The notes under the pieces were generated by a model. That model did not search any database and was not told where the DNA came from. It saw only the letters and a list, made by a program, of their open reading frames with translations. From the NCBI RefSeq assembly GCF_000472925.1, contig NZ_AXAS01000044.1, positions 1 through 64,000 on the forward strand: 64,000 nucleotides of DNA, read 5' to 3'. A program made the position numbers and the translations under genes. Shown here in pieces: positions 26,379 through 35,007 of the stretch (the first letter of the stretch is position 1; the number at the start of each line of letters is the position of its first letter). This DNA is from Bradyrhizobium sp. Ec3.3. Its GTDB lineage: Bacteria > Pseudomonadota > Alphaproteobacteria > Rhizobiales > Xanthobacteraceae.

Positions 26379-28427
26379 CTAGTGCATCCCGAGCAGTCTC
26401 GGCAGGAACAGCGTCAACTCGGGCCAGTAGGTCACGACGACCAGGAAGGCGAGCATCGTGAGCAGCCACGGCATGACGGCCACCGCGAGCTCGGTGATGC
26501 GCATTCGCGCGATCATCGAAGCAACGTAGAGATTCAACCCTACAGGCGGATGGCAGAGGCCGACCTCCATGTTGACGTCGATGACGATGCCGAAATGCAC
26601 GAGGTCGATGCCGAGCTTTTTCGCCGCCGGCGCGAGGATCGGCGCCATGATCAGGATGATCGAGTTCGGCTCCATGAAATTGCCGGCGAGCAGCAACAGC
26701 ACGTTGACGACCAGGAGGAAACCGACCCAGCCGAGATTTTGCGCCGCGATCCAGTCGGCGAGCGTTGCCGGCAGGTTCTCGTTGGAGAGCACGAAGGAAA
26801 ACAGCACCGCATTGGTGACGATGTAGAGCAGCATCGCGCTGGTGTTGGCGGCGCGGAGCAGCACGCGCGGCACGTCCTTCATCCCGATCGCCTTGTAGAC
26901 GAACACCGAGATGAAGAAGGAATAGACCGCCGCCATCGCGGCCGCCTCAGTCGCGGTGAACAGGCCGCTATAGATGCCGCCGATGATGATGACGACCAGC
27001 ATCAATCCCCAGATGCTCTCGCGGAACGTGCGCACCGTCTCGCCCCAGCTCGCTTTGGGCAGGCGCGGATAGTCGCGCTTCTTCGCGAGCCACCAGGTGA
27101 CGATGCACAGCATCGTGGTCAGCATCATGCCGGGCAAAAGGCCGGCAACGAACAGCGCGCCGATCGAGGTGTTGGTCGAGACCGCGTAGACGATCTTCGG
27201 AATCGAAGGCAGCATCAGGATGCCGAGCGAGCCGGCGACCGTGATGATGCCGGCACCGAAGCGCATGGGATAGCCGTGGCGGACCATCTCGGGCAGCACG
27301 ATGGCGCCGATCGCGGCCACCGTGGCGACGCTCGAGCCGCACACCAGCGCGAACATCGCGCAGGCGACGATGCCGGCAAGACCGAGGCCGCCGTGCCAGT
27401 GGCCGATCAGCGAGGTCGCGAAATTGATCATGCGCCGCGCCACGCCGCCATGGGTCAGGAAATTTCCCGCCAGGATGAAGAACGGGATCGCCATGATCTC
27501 AAAACTCTCGATGCCCGTGAAGAGCTTCATCGAGACCGCCTCGATCGGCACCGTCGTCAGCGTGAACAGGAACGTCATCACGGTGAGGCCGAGCGCGATC
27601 GAGACCGGGATGCCCGTCAGCATCAGCGCGATCAGCAGCGCAAACACGGTCGCGGCGCGCATCCAGTGCGGCAGCACGATGACGCCGGACTTTTCGGCAA
27701 GGCACAGCGCGAAGATCAGGATCGGCGCCAGAATCAGGATTAGGCCGAGCGGCGAGATTTTTCGCGCAGCTGCCTTTGTCGCGGCACCCGCCGGCTGCGG
27801 ATGCAGCGCGGGCGAAGCGTCGGCCTGCACGCCCTCGACATGGGTCTCGTCGTGATGCGGCAGCTCGCCGGTCCAGAAATAGAACCAGGCGACCTGGAGG
27901 AAGCGGAAGCACATCAGGCCGGAGCCGAGCGGGATCGCCAGATAGACGATCCACATCGGCGCTTCCAGATCGTTCGACTGCTGTCCGGTGTGGAACATCT
28001 CGCCGACGAAGGAGGCGCCGAAGGCCGCGATCATGCCGGTGAAGATCGCGCCGCAGAGCAGCGCGAACAGGATCACGTGCTTGCGGGAATGTTCGGGCAG
28101 GCGGTTGACGAGCAGGTCGACGCCGACATGGATGCCGGTGCGCACGCCATAGGCCGCGCCGAACTTCGCCATCCAGATGAACATGTAGATGCAGAGCTCC
28201 TGCGCCCATGACAGGTCGAGCTCGGACAGGAAGGTGAATGCAGCCTTCGACAACGCCGCGAGCCAGGTCAGACCGTGCGCCGTGGCCCATCTGGAGAGCG
28301 CGATCGACTCGCCGGCGCCGTAACGATGCAGCACGGCGATGAAGATCAGGCCCGTTGCAGCCGCAATGAGCGTCGCGATCAGCCATTCCTCAAGGTGATC
28401 GAGCGCACGATTTAGCACGCGTAGCAA
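26379..28427 (-). CDS. TRAP transporter fused membrane subunits (DctQ-DctM)
   Basis: A 682-residue membrane protein in which the small DctQ and large DctM subunits of a TRAP transporter are joined. The DctQ part (about 1-195, four helices) includes WAQELCIYMFIWMAKFGAAYG. A hydrophilic linker (about 190-225) follows, then the DctM part with GIPVSIALGL, the conserved FILAGNFLTHGGVARRMI and GLCHPPVGLNLYV. It would import an organic acid with sodium. The start is a TTG at 28427 with GAGGGGGGA upstream. It follows the binding-protein gene after an 83-bp gap with a hairpin. Fused forms are known in the family (SiaQM type). Confidence 0.9.
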   Translation of the reverse strand: MLRVLNRALDHLEEWLIATLIAAATGLIFIAVLHRYGAGESIALSRWATAHGLTWLAALSKAAFTFLSELDLSWAQELCIYMFIWMAKFGAAYGVRTGIHVGVDLLVNRLPEHSRKHVILFALLCGAIFTGMIAAFGASFVGEMFHTGQQSNDLEAPMWIVYLAIPLGSGLMCFRFLQVAWFYFWTGELPHHDETHVEGVQADASPALHPQPAGAATKAAARKISPLGLILILAPILIFALCLAEKSGVIVLPHWMRAATVFALLIALMLTGIPVSIALGLTVMTFLFTLTTVPIEAVSMKLFTGIESFEIMAIPFFILAGNFLTHGGVARRMINFATSLIGHWHGGLGLAGIVACAMFALVCGSSVATVAAIGAIVLPEMVRHGYPMRFGAGIITVAGSLGILMLPSIPKIVYAVSTNTSIGALFVAGLLPGMMLTTMLCIVTWWLAKKRDYPRLPKASWGETVRTFRESIWGLMLVVIIIGGIYSGLFTATEAAAMAAVYSFFISVFVYKAIGMKDVPRVLLRAANTSAMLLYIVTNAVLFSFVLSNENLPATLADWIAAQNLGWVGFLLVVNVLLLLAGNFMEPNSIILIMAPILAPAAKKLGIDLVHFGIVIDVNMEVGLCHPPVGLNLYVASMIARMRITELAVAVMPWLLTMLAFLVVVTYWPELTLFLPRLLGMH

Positions 28428-28452
28428 ATCAAGTCCCCCCTCTCAGACCGAA

Positions 28453-28482
28453 ACGGCCGGGAGTGCGTTCACTCCCGACCGT
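28453..28482 (-). terminator. hairpin between TRAP binding-protein and membrane genes
   Basis: A 13-base-arm inverted repeat with one mismatch and a four-base loop (ACGGTCGGGAGTG and CACTCCCGGCCGT on the minus strand) followed only by TTTC. It probably protects the dctP mRNA or gives partial termination, so that more binding protein than permease is made. Confidence 0.65.
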
Positions 28483-28510
28483 TCTTGTTGTTGTTCTACG
28501 CCAGGCCGCG

Positions 28511-29518
28511 TCAGTTCATCTTGACGTCGAGTTCCTTGGCGACGAGATCGAGCACCTCCTGCCCGACCCGGCCCTTGGCCCATTTATACGTCGGCTGCAT
28601 CGCTTCCTGCCATGCCTTGCGGTCGGCATCGGAGAGATAATGCAGCGTGGTCTTGCCCGACTTCTTGATCTCGGCGAGCGCGTCCTCGTTCTCCTGGCGC
28701 GCGATCGAGTTGGTGTAGTCGGTCGCCTCCGCCATCGCCTTCTCGAGCTGGGCACGGATGTCCGGCGGCAGGCCGGACCAGAACTTCGAATTGACGATCA
28801 CGGCATATTGCAGATGCGCATGATAGGACACGGTGATGTCCTTCTGCACCTCGTAGAACTTCTGCGTCAGGTAGTTCGACGCCGTGTTCTCGCAGCCGTC
28901 GACGACGCCGGTCTGCAAGGCCTGATAGACTTCGGAGAACGCCATGATCTGCGGGATCGAGCCGACGAGGCGGAAATACTGGTCGGCGATTTTCGAGCCG
29001 GAGATGCGGAACTTCAGCCCCTGGAAGTCGGCGGGCTTCATCAGCGGACGGTTGGAGGACACCATGTGGAAGCCGTTGTCCCAGTAGGCGAGACCCGTGA
29101 TTCCCTTTGCCTCCAGTTTCTGGAACAGCCACTTGCCGATGGTACCCTTCATGGCGGCGGCGTAGGTCTCGTCGTCCTTGAACAGCCAGGGCAGGTCGAG
29201 CGCCTCGAACTCCTTCACCCCGAGCGGCGCGAATTTCGCGGTCGAGGGCGCGAGCATCTGTACGGAACCAAGCTGGAGCGCCTCGATCTCCTCCTTGTCC
29301 TTGTAGAGCGAGGAGTTCGGATAGACCTCGATCTTGACCTTGCCGTCGGTGTATTTCTCTGCGAGCTCCTTGAACTTGAGCGCGCCCTTGCCCTTGGGCG
29401 TATCGTTGGCGACGACGTGGCTGAACTTGATGACGATCGGGCTCTGGGCCGCGGCAGGGGCCAATGTGAACGTGGAGACGAGCGCAGCCATAGCGGCCGC
29501 AAGCAGCAGTTTGCGCAT
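28511..29518 (-). CDS. TRAP transporter substrate-binding protein DctP
   Basis: A 335-residue periplasmic protein with a Sec signal peptide (cut after AAAQ, about residue 25) and the DctP fold. Visible are IVIKFSHVVANDTPKGKGALKFKELAEKY at the N-terminus, the conserved arginine region LKFRISGSKIADQYF that binds the substrate carboxylate, and VVDGCENTASNYLTQKF. It delivers a mono- or dicarboxylate to the fused QM permease. The ATG at 29518 has GGGAGG upstream. No regulator lies next to it. The 198-bp gap before the methyltransferase gene shows nothing else that I can identify. Confidence 0.92.
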   Translation of the reverse strand: MRKLLLAAAMAALVSTFTLAPAAAQSPIVIKFSHVVANDTPKGKGALKFKELAEKYTDGKVKIEVYPNSSLYKDKEEIEALQLGSVQMLAPSTAKFAPLGVKEFEALDLPWLFKDDETYAAAMKGTIGKWLFQKLEAKGITGLAYWDNGFHMVSSNRPLMKPADFQGLKFRISGSKIADQYFRLVGSIPQIMAFSEVYQALQTGVVDGCENTASNYLTQKFYEVQKDITVSYHAHLQYAVIVNSKFWSGLPPDIRAQLEKAMAEATDYTNSIARQENEDALAEIKKSGKTTLHYLSDADRKAWQEAMQPTYKWAKGRVGQEVLDLVAKELDVKMN

Positions 29519-29716
29519 TAAGTACCTCCCAACAACCTCTGAAACCGGTTCTTTTTGGTTTTTCCGGTCTCTTTAGTGGCAGCAAACCACCAGGCGAACA
29601 ACTAGACCTAAGCCCAACTTGCCGCAGCCAAATCGCCTTGACGGCTTTTGTATACGCAAGTTTGCGCCCGCTCCAGCCCCGACGGGCGAGCGCTTATGTC
29701 GCATCAGCGAACGAAG

Positions 29717-30487
29717 TTAACCCTTGCGCTGGGCGACCATGAACAGCCGCCGGAACGGGAACAGCGTCTGCCCCGCCGCGTTCTTCGGGTAGGCCTTGGC
29801 GACGCGCATCCCATAGGCGGCCTCGAAGGCAGCCTTCTCCTCGCCCTGCAAGACGTCGAGATAGCGCGTCAGCCAAGTGCCCTTGGTCCACTCCTTCACA
29901 GGATTGTCGCCTTCCAGGACCTGGAGATATTCGGTCTCCCAGATGTCGATGTTCTGCGACAGGGGCGCAAGAAGATCGTGATAGAAGGCCGGCCCCTCGA
30001 CCGGCGGCGGGGTGACGAGATGCTCGACCTTGGCCCGCCACGGTCCGTCAAGAGCGGTCTCGCCGATCAGAACATGGGACGGCGCGGTGAAATTGCGCGG
30101 CATCTGCACCGCCAGCATGCCGCCCGGCGAGACCTTCTCCATCACCGCGGGGAAGAGTGCCGCATGATTGGGCAGCCAGTGCAGTGCGGCATTGGAATAG
30201 ATCAGGTCATATTGCTTCGCCGGGCGCCAATGGCCGAGATCCTCATGTGACCATTCCACCTCCGGCGCCGCCTTGCGGCCTGCGGCGACCATCTCGGCCG
30301 AACCCTCGACACCGGTGACGGCAGCCTTCGGCCAGCGCTCCTTGATCAGTTTCGTGACGTTGCCGGCACCGGCGCCGAGATCGGCAATATCAGAGATGGC
30401 AAAATCCGGAATCCGCATCAACAGATCAACCGCCGGTCTCAAGCGGTGGCCGGAGAATTTCAGATATTGCTGCGGATCCCACACCAT
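29717..30487 (-). CDS. tam: trans-aconitate 2-methyltransferase-like protein
   Basis: A 256-residue SAM-dependent methyltransferase. The SAM motif I is ADLGAGAGNVTKL (about 35-47), the acidic end of strand 2 is VEGS and the motif IV region is YDLIYSNAALHWL. Starting with MVWDPQQYLKFSGHRLRPAVDLL and of matching length, it agrees well with Tam, which methylates trans-aconitate that forms spontaneously from the citric-acid-cycle intermediate cis-aconitate. The ATG at 30487 gives the family's usual start; a longer open frame to 31099 runs through the divergent SDR gene and is not real. The 138-bp gap to the SDR has an inverted repeat. Confidence 0.85.
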   Translation of the reverse strand: MVWDPQQYLKFSGHRLRPAVDLLMRIPDFAISDIADLGAGAGNVTKLIKERWPKAAVTGVEGSAEMVAAGRKAAPEVEWSHEDLGHWRPAKQYDLIYSNAALHWLPNHAALFPAVMEKVSPGGMLAVQMPRNFTAPSHVLIGETALDGPWRAKVEHLVTPPPVEGPAFYHDLLAPLSQNIDIWETEYLQVLEGDNPVKEWTKGTWLTRYLDVLQGEEKAAFEAAYGMRVAKAYPKNAAGQTLFPFRRLFMVAQRKG

Positions 30488-30542
30488 CTTCGCGAACCTG
30501 TTTTTCGTGTTTCCTTCACTGTCGCTCTTCGTTACCACTGCT

Positions 30543-30573
30543 CGTCCCGGTCGGGCAAATCGCTCCCGGGACG
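30543..30573. repeat. inverted repeat between tam and the SDR gene
   Basis: CGTCCCGG and CCGGGACG are separated by 15 bases in the divergent promoter region. It could be an operator for either gene or a chance GC-rich dyad. Confidence 0.4.
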
Positions 30574-30625
30574 GGTTGGAAACGATCAGCAAACACAACA
30601 AAAGCAAACAAGAGAGCGTGTGACC

Positions 30626-31369
30626 ATGGACCTCGGGCTCAAGTCGAAAACCGCAGTCGTCACCGGAGCGAGCATCGGCATCGGTCGCGCCATCGCCAAG
30701 GGGCTTGCCACTGAGGGTGTGCGCGTGGTGGCGGTGGCGCGGCGCAAGGACCTGCTCGACCAACTCGTGCAGGAGACAGGCGCGGGACTGATCACGCCGT
30801 TCGAGCAGGATGTGATGGCGGCGGACGCCGCCGAGCGGCTGGCGGCCTTTGCGCTCGGGGAGTTCGGCCATGTCGACATCCTTGTCAACAATGCCGGCGG
30901 CAGCCGTCCGCTGCCGGTCGATGCGCCCGACAGCAAATGGGACGAGGCGATCGCGCTGAATTTCACCAGCTACCGCCGCATCGCGCATGCGCTCTTGCCG
31001 CAGATGATGGAGCGCAACTGGGGCCGCATCATCAACATCACCGGCAAGTCCGAGCCGGAAGGGCTCAACGCCGCCTTCGCCGCCAAGGCCGCCGTGCACG
31101 CCTGGGCCAAGGGCCTGTCACGCGAGATCGGCAAGCACGGCATCACCATCAACTGCATCCCGCCCGGCCGCATCATGAGCGAGCAGATCCGTCGCAATTA
31201 TGCACCCGATTATCGCGAGCGCTTTGCCGAGGAAGAAATCCCGGTCGGCTATTGGGGCGAGCCGGAGGACCTCGCCGCCCTCGCCGTATTCCTGGCCTCA
31301 CCGGTTGCGCGCTACATCACGGGCACGGTGATCCCGGTCGATGGCGGGTTGCGGCGGTATCAGTTCTGA
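30626..31369 (+). CDS. SDR-family protein with altered active site
   Basis: A 247-residue Rossmann-fold protein of the short-chain dehydrogenase/reductase family. The cofactor motif is TGASIGIG (about 12-19), followed by a basic VARRKD that suggests NADP(H), then NNAGG. The C-terminus DGGLRRYQF is typical. The catalytic region is odd: where the family has Y-x-x-x-K, this protein reads AFAAK, so the tyrosine is Ala, while the Lys is kept. The usual catalytic serine position reads ITGKSEPEG. The protein may use another acid-base residue or no longer be a dehydrogenase. The ATG at 30626 gives the standard N-terminus. It is divergent from tam. Confidence 0.8.
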   Translation: MDLGLKSKTAVVTGASIGIGRAIAKGLATEGVRVVAVARRKDLLDQLVQETGAGLITPFEQDVMAADAAERLAAFALGEFGHVDILVNNAGGSRPLPVDAPDSKWDEAIALNFTSYRRIAHALLPQMMERNWGRIINITGKSEPEGLNAAFAAKAAVHAWAKGLSREIGKHGITINCIPPGRIMSEQIRRNYAPDYRERFAEEEIPVGYWGEPEDLAALAVFLASPVARYITGTVIPVDGGLRRYQF

Positions 31370-31422
31370 GGCGGGGCCGGCCCTAGGGGCTTGCTTCGGA
31401 GCCCGACAGCAGCGACCGAATT

Positions 31423-33384
31423 TTAGCGAGGATTTGCGGAGCCCGGGTCGAGGCGGATCTTGTAACGATGCAGCTTCGCATAGACGGTGCTTTTGGCGAG
31501 ACCGAGCGCGGACGCGGTCGCCGTCACGTTGCCGCTGCACGACCGCAGCGTACGCGATATCAAGTCACGTTCGGCTGACTCGGCCAGAGACAAGCCCGGT
31601 TCGCGCGCATCGTCCGTCCGCCGGATGGTATCGGGCAGATCCGACGGCTCGATCTGGTCCCCGCTACTGGTCAGCATCAGGCTCTCGATCAAGTTGCGCA
31701 GTTCGCGGACGTTGCCGGGCCAATCATGGCGACGCAGGCATTCGAACACTTCCGGCGCAAAACGGCGATCGGCAAGGCCATAGCGCGACTTTGCCTGGGC
31801 AACGAAATGATCGACCAGCAGCGGAATGTCATCGCAGCGCTCCCGCAGCGGCGGTATGACGACGGGCACGACGGCCAGCCGGTAGTACAGATCCTTGCGG
31901 AAGCGCTGTGCATCGACCTCGGCTTGCAGATCGCGGTTGGTCGCGGCGACAAGGCGGAAGTCCACCTTGCGCGCCACGGTGTCGCCGACCCTGCTGATCT
32001 CGCCATTCTCCAGAGCCCGCAGCAACATTGGCTGGAGATCGAGCGGCAGTTCACCGATTTCATCGAGGAAAAGCGTGCCGCGGGACGCGGCCTCGATCTT
32101 TCCGGACATGCCGCCGCGCCGCGCACCAGTGAAGGCGCCGTCGACATAGCCGAAGAGTTCGCTCGCCAGCAGCTCGCGCGAGACGGAGCCACAGTTCACG
32201 ACGACCAGTGGGCCGCTCCGGCGCGGGGACGCAGAATGAATGGCTTGAGCGAAAACCTCCTTGCCGACGCCGGTCTCACCAAGCAGCAGGACAGGAGCCG
32301 CGGTCGTGCCGACACGACGGCATTTTTCGACGACGGCGTGCATCCTGGGATCCGTAAAAATGATGTTGGCGAAGGCCCTGGCGTCACCCTGCGCGGGTGG
32401 CAAAACGGACCTGCTCGAGACCGCTGGCTTCGGCGCCACCATGACGGTTCCCAGATGCTCCCCCTGATACGCCACTGGTCGCAGCCATTCCTCCTTGATC
32501 CAGGCTGGGCGCGAATTGCTCCATGGCCGATCATCGCTGCTCACAAGGTGGGGAAAATTCGACTGGCTGTGCGGCGCGCCGAGGTCGCGCAAGATCTGCG
32601 CCATTTCGCCGTTCGCCTTGAAGGGCCGCCCGGCGCTATCGAACAGCACGGTGTGATGGCGGTCCGAAGGAGGCAGCATCCAGAAGCATTGGTCGAGAAG
32701 CCGGTAACGGGCATCCATCTCCATCTGGAGCAGATGTGCCTCGATGCGCGCGGCTGCCGAAATCGCCAGCGCGAGTGCCTGCCGTCCGTAGGAATCCGAC
32801 AGCCCGGAAATATCGATGGCTCCGATCACGGCGCCATCGATGGGATCGCGGATGACGGAGGCCGAGCAGGTCCAACGCTGGATCCCTGAGCAGAAATGCT
32901 CGGTGGCATGAACCTGGATGGCCTGACCGGTTTCCAGCGCCGTGCCGATCGCGTTGGTGCCGCAGGTCGCTTCGCTCCAATTGCTGCCGGGCAACAGGTG
33001 AGTCTTCTCCACCGCATTGCGCAATGCGATCCTGGTGTCGCCTTCCAGGCGCAACACGATGCCATCGACATCGGTCAGAACCATCACCGTGCCGGTTTCG
33101 AGCATGTAGTCGCGCGCCAGTACCATGGTCGACGCGCCGGCGTGGACCAGGCGGGTGCGATTGTCGAGCAGGCGCCGCAGCCGCTCGTCGTTCATCGGCA
33201 GCGGAGCCTGGCTGCGCCGGTAGTCCACGGCCGATTTCTGGCTCCGCCGCCAGGAATCGTTGATCGCGGGCCGAACGACCTGCCCGCCAGCGCCGGTCCC
33301 GGACAGGAAGTGCTCCCAGCTTGTCAGGACGTCGCGCTCAATACCTGGATTCGCAAAAGCTTCCTCTGGCGTCTGACCCAACAC
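31423..33384 (-). CDS. sigma-54-dependent activator, AcoR type
   Basis: A 653-residue enhancer-binding protein. The N-terminal part (about 1-290) has GAF-type sensing regions, with TCGTNAIGTALETGQAIQVHATEHF typical of AcoR. The AAA+ domain (about 315-545) has Walker A GETGVGKE, the sigma-54 contact loop GAFTGAR, and Walker B LFLDEIG. A Fis-type helix-turn-helix (about 605-645) has ATASALGLAKSTVYAKLHRY. The start is probably GTG 33384 because a GGAGG lies just upstream, but an ATG at 33468 stays in frame and would add 28 residues. It is the likely activator of the -24/-12 promoter at 36704-36718 ahead of the monooxygenase and esterase genes. Confidence 0.88.
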   Translation of the reverse strand: MLGQTPEEAFANPGIERDVLTSWEHFLSGTGAGGQVVRPAINDSWRRSQKSAVDYRRSQAPLPMNDERLRRLLDNRTRLVHAGASTMVLARDYMLETGTVMVLTDVDGIVLRLEGDTRIALRNAVEKTHLLPGSNWSEATCGTNAIGTALETGQAIQVHATEHFCSGIQRWTCSASVIRDPIDGAVIGAIDISGLSDSYGRQALALAISAAARIEAHLLQMEMDARYRLLDQCFWMLPPSDRHHTVLFDSAGRPFKANGEMAQILRDLGAPHSQSNFPHLVSSDDRPWSNSRPAWIKEEWLRPVAYQGEHLGTVMVAPKPAVSSRSVLPPAQGDARAFANIIFTDPRMHAVVEKCRRVGTTAAPVLLLGETGVGKEVFAQAIHSASPRRSGPLVVVNCGSVSRELLASELFGYVDGAFTGARRGGMSGKIEAASRGTLFLDEIGELPLDLQPMLLRALENGEISRVGDTVARKVDFRLVAATNRDLQAEVDAQRFRKDLYYRLAVVPVVIPPLRERCDDIPLLVDHFVAQAKSRYGLADRRFAPEVFECLRRHDWPGNVRELRNLIESLMLTSSGDQIEPSDLPDTIRRTDDAREPGLSLAESAERDLISRTLRSCSGNVTATASALGLAKSTVYAKLHRYKIRLDPGSANPR

Positions 33385-33584
33385 GCTTCCTCCTTTGACG
33401 CGCTGAGTGGTCCAGGATCTTATTGTTGTTGGCGGACCCCGAGCTTTATCGACCGATTTTGAGACCATTCCATTCCAATGCGCAACTGATTACGGGATCA
33501 CGGCGCAACTTTGACGCGCCTCCGACCGCACTGCGAAAGCGTGAGGCCGGAGGCGCAACCAATGATTGTGGCCTGACAAGACCC

Positions 33585-33700
33585 CTAAAGCGGGATGAGA
33601 TCGGGATGAATCGTTATCGCGCTTGAGGTTATTGTTTGAGCAATATCTCCGCGCAAACGCGTTCCGCGTTTATCGCGAGGGAAAGCCGCTTCAAACTTTG
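33585..33700. repeat. intergenic repeat with two hairpins
   Basis: CTAAAGCGGGATGAGATCGGG...TTATCGCGCTTGAG, then AAACGC-GTTCC-GCGTTT, resembles a repeat seen between many Bradyrhizobium genes. The first part is a degenerate stem, the second a clean six-pair hairpin. The remaining part of the 348-bp gap between the esterase and regulator genes (33385-33584) shows no gene. Confidence 0.55.
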
Positions 33701-33732
33701 CGCCAACGCGGCCCTCCGGGTCCGGACCATGC

Positions 33733-34926
33733 TCAGGCTGCCTTGCGCCGGTGCAAGGTGTCATAGAAGGCCGTCTCGAAGCGCATGTATCCGGTGAACG
33801 AAGCCGGATCGCCAAACGGCAGGATCTGGGTCGCCCAATAGCCGCCGAAGCCATTCTTCCGGTCGATCCAGTAGAACAAGTTCGCCAGGCCAGCCCAGCC
33901 GAGCGCGCCTGCGGGGCGGCCCGTCGGGGCCTCCTCGTCATTGACCATGAACGTGAACGACCAGGATTTCGACTGGCCCGGGAAGAACTCGGCATCGTTG
34001 GAGAGCGACTTGATCACCCCCGGCAGTGCGGTGACCTTGAGATCGCCGAGGTGGTTCTTTTCCGCCATCGTCACGGTCTCCGCTTTGAGCACCCGGCCGT
34101 GCGGGCCGTTCCCGTCGTTCAACCACATCCGAATGAAGCGCATGTAGTCGCCGACCGTGCTGTAGAGGCCGTGCCCGCCCATATGGACCTCGGGCTTCGC
34201 CGGCAATTCGAAGTCCATCGGCGTGAGCGAGCCATCGGCGTTGCGGGCATGCATCCCGGCGAGCTTGCTGCGCACCGTGTCATTGATCTCGAACGTCGTG
34301 TTCGCCATTCCGAGGGGCTTGAAGATGCGCTCGGCGAAGACCTCGCCGAGCCGCTTGCCGGTGATGCCCTCGACGACCTGCCCGACCCAATCGATGTTCG
34401 TGCCGTACTCCCATTTCGAACCGGGATCGAACAGAAGCGGCGTCATGATCGCAGCCTTCGACGAGGTGATCACGCTCGGCTGTCCGTGGTCGGTCGCCAG
34501 GCGCAGATAGTTCTCGTTGAAGAAGTCGTAGCCGAAGCCACCGGTGTGCAGCAGCAGCATGCGCGTGGTCACGTCGCGCTTCGGCGCGCGAAGCCTGGGC
34601 TGGCCCTTGGCATCGAAGCCCTCGATCACCTGCAGCTTGCCGATGTCGGGCGCATATCTCTTCGCGGGAGCATCAAGGTCAAGCCGGCCCTCTTCGATCA
34701 GTTGAAGAGCGGCGGTGCCGGTGATCGCCTTGGTGGTCGAGAAGATCGCAAAGCTCGTGTCCGTCGTCATCGCCTCCGGCTTGTCGGTCCGACGCCTGCC
34801 TGCGGCGCCTTCGTAGATATTGCCGTTGCGATCCGTCACCATGGCGACGACGCCCGGCACACCCGGCCCCGTCGTAACCGTCTCATTGAGGATTGCGTCG
34901 GCGTCTACAGCAAATTCTCTGCACAT
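33733..34926 (-). CDS. beta-lactamase-fold serine hydrolase (probable esterase)
   Basis: A 397-residue serine hydrolase of the class C beta-lactamase/EstB family, cytoplasmic since no signal peptide is present. The nucleophile motif is STTK (S-x-x-K, about 64-67), the tyrosine motif is YGTN (Y-x-N type, about 184-187) and HMGGHGLYST near 250 is the third box region. Members of this family are mostly carboxylesterases. The ATG at 34926 has GGAGG upstream. It follows the monooxygenase gene after 81 bases, probably in one operon, so hydrolysis of the ester made by that enzyme is a likely job. Confidence 0.85.
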   Translation of the reverse strand: MCREFAVDADAILNETVTTGPGVPGVVAMVTDRNGNIYEGAAGRRRTDKPEAMTTDTSFAIFSTTKAITGTAALQLIEEGRLDLDAPAKRYAPDIGKLQVIEGFDAKGQPRLRAPKRDVTTRMLLLHTGGFGYDFFNENYLRLATDHGQPSVITSSKAAIMTPLLFDPGSKWEYGTNIDWVGQVVEGITGKRLGEVFAERIFKPLGMANTTFEINDTVRSKLAGMHARNADGSLTPMDFELPAKPEVHMGGHGLYSTVGDYMRFIRMWLNDGNGPHGRVLKAETVTMAEKNHLGDLKVTALPGVIKSLSNDAEFFPGQSKSWSFTFMVNDEEAPTGRPAGALGWAGLANLFYWIDRKNGFGGYWATQILPFGDPASFTGYMRFETAFYDTLHRRKAA

Positions 34927-35007
34927 GTGTTTCCTCCATTGAATTTTGGGAGAGATGCGAAAAGAAGGGCCGCGCTCGCGGGGAGCGCTCGCGCGACCCT
35001 GCGTCGA

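Noticed and set aside
30488..31099. Upstream extension of the tam frame
   Set aside because: It runs through the SDR gene on the other strand, and the usual Tam N-terminus begins at 30487.
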